From: Phyto melanocephala
Taxonomy: Eukaryota; Arthropoda; Insecta; Diptera; Rhinophoridae
Assembly: GCA_941918925.1 (NCBI GenBank)
Contig: OW799234.1
Span: 130,552,895 to 130,616,894, forward strand
Direction: 5' to 3'
DNA: 64,000 nucleotides
The translations under genes and the position numbers were made by a program. Below the pieces are notes generated by a model. That model worked only from the letters and a program-made list of their open reading frames with translations, was not told where the DNA came from and did no database searches. Positions 57,089-64,000 of the stretch are shown piece by piece; within the stretch, counting starts at the first letter, position 1; each line of letters begins with the position of its first letter.

Positions 57089-57940
57089 CTTATGTTGGTT
57101 GGTTGGTTATCGTGGTAGTTCGCTGCACGCCAACAGTCAAGTAGAGTCTATATGACTCCATTTTGACAGGACCACATTACTCGTCAGCTCCTAATGTATC
57201 CCAGAATAAATCCAAGAGTAAGGGTACTAGATCCACCCCGTGGCCGTGAGGTATCTCAGTAGATAATTCAGTCCAACTTCAGATATTGCAGAGAGGCCAT
57301 CCAGTACATGTTCGCCCAGAAATCTGTGTCTTTTAGCCGCCAGTGCAGACCACTCGCAGAGAAGGTGGAAAACCGATTCTTCCTTCTCTCTATCCAGACA
57401 GCTGCGACAATGGTCGTTCGATGGAAGTCCGAGTCGACTTGTATGTTTGCCTAACATCCAGTGACCCGTCAATACCGCCAGCAACCTCGATATGTCCCTC
57501 CGACTTCGACTGGTAAGTTGCAATGTACGTCGTGCATCAAAAGAGGACCACGTAAGCCGTGCTACCTTACACGTGCTCAGCCCATGCCACCTGTCATTAG
57601 CCTTCTGGGGAAAGTGTCTGGAGATTCTGCTTTTAGTAGTCCCTAACGGGATTGCAACTGCAATTGCGTTAGAGATATTCAAAGCAGATCCTCTCCTGGC
57701 TAGTTCATCAGCCCGCTCATTACCATAGTGGCCCTTATGCGCAGGAATCCAAACTAGAGTAATGTCAGCCCGCTGACCAAGCCTCGACAGTTCCTTTCTA
57801 CATTGGCCAACTAAATTAGAAGTAGTAATGTACGACCTGAGTGACAAGAGTGCCGCCTGACTGTCGACAAATATTTTACTCATGTAACAGCTGATGCTTT
57901 TCACCATATATGCATGAGTTATGTGCACTTGTTAAAATAG
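57089..57940 (-). mobile_element. 5'-truncated I/R1/Loa-type LINE end
   Basis: The minus-strand open frame (57227-57928) is the C-terminus of a non-LTR polyprotein. It is followed by about 140 bp of 3' untranslated sequence ending in a short CCAACCAACCAACA tract near 57089-57104, a simple-repeat tail as used by these lineages instead of poly-A. The 5' edge stops near 57940, a few bases from a palindromic MITE. Confidence 0.75.
57227..57928 (-). pseudogene. LINE RNase H domain plus zinc knuckle, long open frame
   Basis: 234 sense codons without a stop; the frame has no ATG start (GTG at 57928) because the element is 5'-truncated. KIFVDSQAALLSLRSY carries the third RNase H acidic residue, and ITLVWIPAHKGHYGNERADE has the conserved His and last Asp (H.G..GNERADELAR.G). 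The first Asp and the Glu are lost with the 5' end. CRSCLDREKEESVFHLLC gives a CX2CX10HX2C zinc knuckle, followed by W.AL...R..FLG. RNase H removes RNA from the hybrid in the full element. This fragment cannot act alone, but its clean frame implies recent activity in the genome. Confidence 0.85.
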
Positions 57941-57946
57941 AGCGCA

Positions 57947-58078
57947 GGGGCTCAATTCTCGTTCTGTGAAGCTGTGAAATGAAAAAGTTTTTGTATAGCA
58001 AAGGGTACGGTGGCACCATATGATATTACACACAAAAACTTTTCATTTCATAGTTTCATAGAACGAGAATTGATACCC
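57947..58078. repeat. Palindromic MITE, GGGGCTCAATT family (copy 2)
   Basis: Left arm GGGGCTCAATTCTCGTTCTG; right arm read inward GGGTATCAATTCTCGTTCTA. The centre AGGGTACGGTGGCACCATAT is the reverse complement of the centre of the copy at 4130, so the two are inverted relative to each other. Flanks AATAGAGCG and TTCATTAAA show no duplication. Confidence 0.8.
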
Positions 58079-58283
58079 AGTTCATTAAAATATTCATGTA
58101 AACACATGATCTCCACTGACAGGCTAATCACTTCGTCACCATTTGAACCCCTGCAAAATAATTTTTTTGTCATAATTTTTTTGTTGGGTTGTTAACAACT
58201 AAAGAAATTAGAATATTTAAATTTGTTCAAAAATTGTTTTCTATATTAAATTTTGATAAAGTTGTTCACGAAATTTTTTTTGT

Positions 58284-59400
58284 AAACCTTTTACCTGTTG
58301 TGCCAAGGGTGTATATAGTTTTATCGTTCTGTTTGTAATTTCTACAATATTCTTGAATAAATCGCTGTCAAAATCCAACACTAACTAAGACTAACAAGAC
58401 TATTTCTGTTCTTTCCCATATTTCTACTACAAAAATTAAATATTTTCAGATCTGGGATAATTTATAGACACATTTGTTACTACTTACAGATACGCCATGC
58501 CTCTAGGCCATTGATAATAAATTTTTGAGAAAACTGTCACTAATCGGTACTTTAACGAGTGTAAAAGGGTATATATAAGTTTGTTATTCCGTTCGTAATT
58601 TCTACAATATTCATTTGAGAGCCAATAAAAAATACAAAGTATGAATACTTATAAATAAAAGATTAATTTAACTATGGCCATCTGTCCGTTCGTGTGAGCG
58701 TTGAAATCATCTTCTTGAAGCCCAAGCGTATACTTCAGACCTCTATGCACTATCAATTTATCAGATATGTTTTCGCGAATTTTGCTATTGAAAATCAGTT
58801 ATGTGGACACATTATGAGCTAAGATATAAGCGAAAAAATAAATACTATTGCCTCGCTGTTTTAACCAAACAAAGTCAAACTTTGCAGCTCCTATGAAACT
58901 TATTGAAACGTATGTTACGTATATATAAGATATGTACCTTCGGCAACATTTAAAAGAAATCTTGGTTTAATGTACCAATTATTAACAAAGATACCGGCGA
59001 AAAAAATTTAAAAAAAATGTCAATTAAAAGTTTAGATTATTGATTTCGTTAATAAGTTTTTATCATCGTTACAGCCTATAACTGTCTTGAAAGTGTTAAA
59101 AAGTTTCCAAATAAATAACTGATTTTAAACCCTTTTCAGAAGAGTGGTCACAGTTAGGCAGGCTATAACTTATATAATGGTAACTTTACAGAGAAAGTAA
59201 AAAACGTAATAGAAACTGTTTCATCATAATGCAACTTCTTTTGAAAAAGTCCTTGTAAAACTTTTATTCTTAATAAACATTTTACAAGGTGTATTTGTGT
59301 GAAATGTCAATTCGATTTCATAAAAATACGAGTTAGGACCTTTCTAAGTGTGACAATCGATATATAAGTTTGTAATTTTGTATTTGAAGGTGCATGATGG
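58284..59400 (+). repeat. DINE-1-like repeats, two 5' ends in tandem
   Basis: A first 5' end begins near 58284 (ACCTTTTACCTGTTGTGCCA, AAGGGTGTATATAG, TTTGTAATTTCTACAATATT). A second begins near 58553 (GAGTGTAAAAGGGTATATAT, then TTCGTAATTTCTACAATATT), followed by CATCTGTCCGTTCGTGTGAG, GCGTTGAAATCATCTTCTTG and GCTATTGAAAATCAG. No 3' terminal hairpin is clear. The second copy belongs with the 48.5-kb copy. Confidence 0.65.
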
Positions 59401-59482
59401 TACAAAATGTTTTATGCACATATAAAAATTAATGTTGGTTTGATCTCAATGCATTCTGATCTTGGGTTAATTCTTCATCTTT

Positions 59483-59690
59483 GGGTGCCCCGGTGGACTA
59501 GTCAGTAGTGTGCTGGTGTGCTAGTTTGGGGGTTGCGGGTTCAATTGCCGCCAAAGACCCTGGTGTTGTCTGCTTATCTTCTCTCTTTTCTATTCTATTC
59601 TTACTTTTCTATTCAGGTATCACAATGTGATCAATAAAATGGACCCAAGTGGGCTGCACAGCAGCTGCCTGTTCTACCTAAAACGTATTT
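59483..59690 (+). repeat. tRNA-derived SINE candidate
   Basis: The first 78 bp (59483-59560) resemble a tRNA. GGGT..and..ACCC could pair as an acceptor stem, and GTGGACTAGTCAGTAGTGTG is D-arm/A-box-like. GCGGGTTCAATTGCCGC at 59535-59551 forms a T-arm with a 7-base TTCAATT loop and covers the B box. A non-tRNA body follows with a pyrimidine-rich part, GGTATCACAATGTGATCAAT, and GTGGGCTGCACAGCAGCTGC. There is no perfect duplication that I can see. A single copy in the window, so SINE identity is inference. Confidence 0.55.
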
Positions 59691-59699
59691 TTTTAATAA

Positions 59700-60208
59700 C
59701 TAACCGTAACAAAATTTTTAATTTAAGTCTGAGAAAAGTTGGCACCACCACTCACATAAGAAGCAAATTCTATTTTTGAACTACATATTCTACTTAACGA
59801 GCGGACTTCAGCAAACTCTTTCAGACAGATAGAAAACAGCCTTGAATTATCTTTAAGGCGACAATTACATCGTGGATTACACTTGTATGAGTTTTAACAA
59901 CAATTATATTTATTCAAAATCAACCATTGACCATCATGCAAAATTTTAAGAAGCAGAGACGATTTTGCCCAAAAATAATGAACAATTTGGATAAACATGT
60001 GGACACTTACTTGCATGATAGTAAGAAATAAATTCATGTTGGGTCGCAACAGAGGGGGGAATAGAAGATAAATTTCGCTAGCAACAATAAACCGTTGATT
60101 TTCTCTAGCAAATAATATATCAGAATATATCCTATAATGAATACTACACAAAAATAAATGTTAAAACCAGCAACGCGGCCCGGGTTCAACTACTAGTTCA
60201 TATAAAAG
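59700..60208. other. Gene-free stretch
   Basis: Nothing recognised. Confidence 0.5.
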
Positions 60209-60210
60209 TA

Positions 60211-61474
60211 AAGGGTGTTTTTTTTTGCTAGATAGAATTTTAAATTGTAAAAAGTAACACAAAAAATTAAATTTTGATGAAATATTTTTTTTATCGTTTC
60301 AGTATACTCTGACAAATCATCATGAATAGACTCACGCTTGAACAACGCTACGAAATTATCCAAATTTACTTTGAAAATCAGTCGTCGATTCGCGCAACTT
60401 ATAGACGACTTCGTCATTTTTATGGCGTACATAATCGTCCATCTGAACAAGCCATTCGTCGAACTGTGGATAGATTTCGTACCACATACTCTCTAGAGGA
60501 TGCAATAACACCAACACGTCGAAGGAATGTGCGTACTGAAGAGAATATCGCCGCTGTAAACGAAAGTGTGGAAGAAGATCCAAATTTATCGATTCGTCGT
60601 CGGTCACAGGAATTGGGGCTCTGTCCGTCCACTACGTGGAAAATTTTGCGCAAAGATCTCGGCCTACACCCGTATAAGATCCAGCTGGTGCAGGAATTGA
60701 AGCCACGAGACCATTATATGCGTCGTTCTTTCGCCGATTTGGCTCCAGAGCAGTTGGCAACTGACCCGTTGTTTTATCGCAAAATTGTGTTCAGCGATGA
60801 GGCGCATTTTTGGCTTAACGGGCTTGTTAATAAGCAAAATTGCCGCATATGGAGCGAGACCAATCTACAAGAGACCCTACAGACTCCATTACATCCAGAA
60901 AAATGCACCGTTTGGTGCGGTTTTCACGCTGGTGGCATCATCGGACCTTATTTCTTCAAAAATGAGGCCGGAGCTCGCGTTACGGTCAATGGAGATCGTT
61001 ACCGCACCATGATCAATGATTTTTTGTTTGAAAATATGGATGACATTGATCCGGAGGAGATGTGGTTTCAACAGGATGGCGCTACGTGCCATACGGCGAA
61101 CGCAACCATCGACTTATTGAAATCAAAATTTGGCGATAAGTTGATTTCGAGAAATGGACCTGTCAATTGGCCTCCAAGGTCGTGCGATTTGACACCTCTC
61201 GATTATTTCCTGTGGGGCTACGTGAAGTCACTGGTTTATGCTGATAAACCAGCAACAATTGACGCCTTGGAGGCCAGCATTGTTCGTGTTATTCGTGACA
61301 TACGGCCAGCAGTGCTCGAAAAAGTGGCCCAAAATTGGACGTCCAGAATGCGCTTCGTCAAGAACAGCCGCGGTGCCCATATGCCCGAAATCATTTTCAA
61401 ATGTTAATGTCAATTTAATTTTTTGTGTTATTTTTAACAATTTCAAGTTCTATCGGGCTTTAAAAAACACCCTT
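60211..61474 (+). mobile_element. Complete DD41D-type Tc1/mariner element, 1264 bp
   Basis: Inverted repeats of about 63 bp start AAGGGTGTTTTTT on both sides and stay alike through GATAGAA, AAATTGT and AACACAAAAAATTAAATT, with roughly ten mismatches. TA flanks both ends (60209-60210 and 61475-61476), the standard target duplication. One uninterrupted transposase gene fills the centre with about 110 bp before it and 67 bp after. It has every part needed for cut-and-paste movement. No introns, and no other gene carried. Confidence 0.95.
60322..61407 (+). CDS. DD41D-type Tc1/mariner transposase, intact
   Basis: 361 residues, the normal length for the superfamily. Residues about 1-110 form the bipartite DNA-binding part: a first helix-turn-helix (about 5-55, ending PSEQAIRRTVDRFR), a basic linker (TPTRRRN) and a second helix-turn-helix (RRRSQELGLCPSTTWKILRK). 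The catalytic core has Asp159 in FSDEAHFW, Asp252 in FQQDGATCHTA and Asp294 in DLTPLDYFLWGY. The 41-residue spacing between the last two defines the DD41D (rosa/Visitor) group. The enzyme binds the element's inverted repeats, excises it and inserts it at TA in the nucleus. The ATG at 60322 is the first in frame and matches MNRLT of the 21-kb relative. No stop, frameshift or missing catalytic residue is visible; actual activity is unknown. Confidence 0.95.
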   Translation: MNRLTLEQRYEIIQIYFENQSSIRATYRRLRHFYGVHNRPSEQAIRRTVDRFRTTYSLEDAITPTRRRNVRTEENIAAVNESVEEDPNLSIRRRSQELGLCPSTTWKILRKDLGLHPYKIQLVQELKPRDHYMRRSFADLAPEQLATDPLFYRKIVFSDEAHFWLNGLVNKQNCRIWSETNLQETLQTPLHPEKCTVWCGFHAGGIIGPYFFKNEAGARVTVNGDRYRTMINDFLFENMDDIDPEEMWFQQDGATCHTANATIDLLKSKFGDKLISRNGPVNWPPRSCDLTPLDYFLWGYVKSLVYADKPATIDALEASIVRVIRDIRPAVLEKVAQNWTSRMRFVKNSRGAHMPEIIFKC

Positions 61475-61479
61475 TATTT

Positions 61480-62695
61480 CGGAAAGTTTAAATTTTAGCT
61501 TTTTGCGATTTTTTATTTTTTGTTATATGATTCACTTTTTTCTTTTGCTACATCTTCTATTCTATTTGTTGTCATTTAATAAGAAACACTTTCGATTTTT
61601 TTTTATTTTTATCGTTATCTTTTCTTTGCCTTTGTTGTTGCAAGAGAAGCTGCTGTTGAAGTTGCTTTAGCTGGCTTATACCCTTTCGTTAGTGGTTGTT
61701 ATTGTTGTTTCTGTTTTTAACATAAAACAATTTTTGTGTATTAAACAAACAGAAAACTGAACGTAAATTAGTTTTTGGTTTTAATCTTCAAGCTACTTTT
61801 TCTCTTTCATCCTCTTGTATGAAAATTTCATGTCTGTTTAAAATTTGTTTTTGTTGCTAAAAATAAAAACCGATAAACCAGTAATACCACTTTAGTTTTT
61901 TATTTTCTGTTTTACTTTTGTTTCAATTATTTTGCTGTTACTCATCGTCCGGAAGACTGCACTCTACATACTTATTCAAAACTACTTATACATGCATGGA
62001 CATTGAAATAATATGCAAATACCTTCTATAGGGTAGCAAAGTCCATAAACAAAATACTTTTTAAACATTTGACTTTGTAATATGTATATAAGTTAAGGTC
62101 GCATACTTTATACGTTAACAAAAGAACCAGTGTGAACAACAATACCACAGTTGGTGCACCTTACAAGAAAAATTTAAAAGCGCAGCTAGCTGGTGGTTTT
62201 TTTTTTTGCCAACTATTACCGTATTTGAGTGTCAAACAACATAAATAAAATAATATGAATTCATCTTTCAATATTTTTTACATAAAATTTGACATCCAAA
62301 AGTGAAAGCGAATTCGTAATACACCTAAAACTCAATTTGTAATTCGCAATACACTTATTAGCATTCATTTATGATTGCATAGGTCTATAACAAAAACTAA
62401 AGGCCGACGCACATGAAATCCGGCGTACGTCATTCGCCGCCGTTCTTAACTGACATTAAAGTGAAGACAAAAGAGGTTGACATAACCAACATTTTAAAAG
62501 CGGATATTAAATCTTCCCAAGAAGTCAGCTCATAACTGTCAAACTACTGGGCGTGGCTTAAAAGATGCACACCTTTAGTATTTACTTTGCGTTGACGATG
62601 TAACAAAGCTTATAAGAAACCCTATATTTGAACTTAGCTGTCATGAGGGACTCCATGTGTCTCGTCCGTAAAGCACAATGGTTTTTCTATAATTA
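61480..62695. other. Gene-free stretch
   Basis: AT-rich with TTTTC/GTTGTT tracts; nothing recognised. Confidence 0.5.
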
Positions 62696-62698
62696 TAA

Positions 62699-62872
62699 CC
62701 ATGGTGTAATAACATAAGGTCATAGCGTAAAGGAGAGCAATTTTTGTCTTTTTTTTTAAATATATATGGAGTTTGACAATTCTTGGCACTGAAATCTCTT
62801 TTTTATATATGGAGTTTGACAAACATTAGCACACAAAAAAAAACAATCAGGTGGGCTGACACCGCCACCTGT
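62699..62872. repeat. Interspersed repeat, shared with 52832-52968
   Basis: Same word order as the 52.8-kb copy, but with TATATATGGAGTTTGACAA duplicated internally (about 62761 and 62806), which explains its extra length. Ends undefined. Confidence 0.65.
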
Positions 62873-63177
62873 ATAAGTGTACCCTGATTATAACTAGTAC
62901 TCACTCTCTTAAACATTATTATAAGTGATAGATTATAACAATTACATTATTAGTTGGGTGATTTTATAAAAGTAAATCCAAGGCACATCTTGCACTGGGC
63001 AATCGCCTTTCGAAAGGAATTATTTTATTAAATTTAAATGTATTAATTTTGAACAGGAAAAGAATAAGATAATAAATCAAGACTATCTGATAAATAAATA
63101 AATATATTTTTGCAATACTTCACATATGCTTACATTAGCTGAATAGACATTGACTTGTAAATATAACTTTATTAGTA

Positions 63178-64000
63178 CAGTGTAATCTCGAAATTTCGGA
63201 CACTTAAAAATTCGAACAACGCAGTAATCCGGACACTTGATTTTTCGCATTATCAGTAATCAGTAATAAATTTTCAGTAATCCGGACAATCTATTTTTAA
63301 TAGCTTTTCCATTTATTTGCCAAAAAGCTCTTTAAAGTTTGTAAAAAATGCATTCAAATGCAGAACTCTCAAACAGGAGAACTAAAAAACAGTACACCAT
63401 GGTAGCAAGCTACCTTAGAGCAGAGATTGACAGAGCATACTTCTGTTATGTTCTCTTTTATCTATTTGTATGTTTAAGAACGTAACAAAAGTCCCATTGT
63501 AGCCTTTGGCTCAGAATGTATCATTACGTCTAAAATTTTTTTGCCATTTTTGAGTAATACGGTCAGTATTTCTTTAGTTGTGAAAAAAGAGTTGTGCTAA
63601 CTTTAGTGTAAATTAAATTTTAAGTTTCGTTTACAATTTATTTATTAATACGCGACAATGCCAGCAATAAATAAAAAGAATCATATTTTTTCAACGATTA
63701 ATCAGCAAAAAGAAGTTCTAACGAAATTAACGAAAGGAAAATGTGTCTGCCAACTGGCAGCAGAATATAATGTTGGGAAATTTATAAGCTCACGACATAA
63801 AATCAAATGAAGTTTAAGTCAATTGGTAAGTTTTAAGTTTTTCTTCGTAATCTAAATGAACTAAAACTGTGTATACAAATAAATTAATAAATAGTGCTTT
63901 TGTTTTCAAAAACATTTTTTTTTATTTATCATTTCTCTCGGAAATCCGAACATTTCGGTATTTCGGACACTGCTTGGTTTTCAATTGTCCTGATTATCGA
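63178..64000 (+). mobile_element. pogo/Tigger-like DNA transposon, running off the window
   Basis: TA at 63176-63177 precedes CAGTGTAATCTCGAAATTTC then GGACAC, a terminus like those of pogo/Tigger elements (CAGT..AACCTCG..AATCCGGACA). Subterminal copies of GTAATCCGGACA lie at 63221 and 63281. At the window edge TTTCGGACACTGC and TGTCCTGATTATCGA are inverted relatives of the left end, so only a few bases of the right end are missing. The interior carries only the start of a transposase. Confidence 0.8.
63658..63810 (+). pseudogene. pogo-type transposase N-terminus (Psq/CENP-B helix-turn-helix) remnant
   Basis: 50 codons from MPAINKKNHIF. INQQKEVLTKLTKGKCVCQL followed by AAEYNVGKFISSRHKIK fits the Psq-type helix-turn-helix of pogo/Tigger transposases (K..VL..L..G.....LA.EYNVGKSTI...K). 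It stops at 63808. No CENP-B DNA-binding second half or DDE catalytic domain follows before the right terminus, so this is an internally deleted element. The truncated peptide could still bind element ends, but that is speculation. Confidence 0.75.

Noticed and set aside
57461..57728. Plus-strand frames over the RNase H fragment
   Set aside because: Antisense shadows; the minus frame carries the RNase H and zinc-knuckle motifs.
60356..61446. Antisense and alternate-frame open frames over the transposase
   Set aside because: Shadows of the real coding frame at 60322-61407.

Overview
The window looks like non-genic DNA from a higher fly. It is very AT-rich and full of poly-A/T runs and short (TATG)n, (GT)n and (AC)n tracts. 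It carries DINE-1-like repeats with the (GTCY)n block and 'CCCCATAAAGTATATAT' core known from Brachycera, together with Tc1/mariner, hAT, pogo-like, Helitron and non-LTR elements. A calyptrate such as a blow fly or house fly relative is my best guess, but that is inference. I found no convincing host gene, rRNA or complete tRNA in 64 kb. It reads as a long intergenic or intronic tract filled with transposons of different ages.

The one intact protein-coding gene is a 361-residue DD41D-type Tc1/mariner transposase at 60.3-61.4 kb, inside a 1264-bp element with inverted repeats and a TA duplication. Other mariner relatives are decayed: an internally deleted DD41D relative at 21.0-21.9 kb, elements with frameshifts and stops at 53.9-55.1 and 31.8-33.7 kb, a heavily decayed copy near 5.3-6.1 kb, and fragments at 13.1 and 41.3 kb.

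Layout. 0-3 kb: AT-rich DNA with a compound minisatellite at 1.46-1.77 kb. 3.0-4.65 kb: hAT element with an 8-bp duplication, a transposase remnant and a nested palindromic MITE. 5.0-6.4 kb: possible piggyBac-like ends around a dead mariner. 6.66-7.17 kb: Helitron. 7.2-13.1 kb: nothing recognisable. 13.1-14.2 kb: mariner, DINE and Helitron patchwork. 16-18.9 kb: LINE debris and a DINE. 20.9-27.6 kb: mariner in a MITE, another MITE, a LINE in a DINE and a DINE in a DINE. 28.2-28.7 kb: solo LTR. 29.8-30.6 kb: dead RNase H LINE. 31.8-40 kb: mariner with two nested insertions, then DINEs, one holding a Helitron. 40-48 kb: two small unrecognised ORFs and a possible unknown transposon. 48.5-51.1 kb: DINEs and a LINE RT remnant. 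51.5-52.3 kb: hAT MITE. 53.7-61.5 kb: mariner, DINE, RNase H LINE, palindromic MITE, DINE, tRNA-like SINE and the intact mariner. 63.2 kb to the edge: pogo/Tigger-like element with a helix-turn-helix remnant.

The elements do not form a pathway. What they give is a layered insertion history: several elements sit inside others, and the host element shows where the guest begins and ends. The least explained items are two families of roughly 100-130-bp near-perfect palindromes with GGGGC termini and no visible target duplication, and a tRNA-like motif carried by the DINE-like family.
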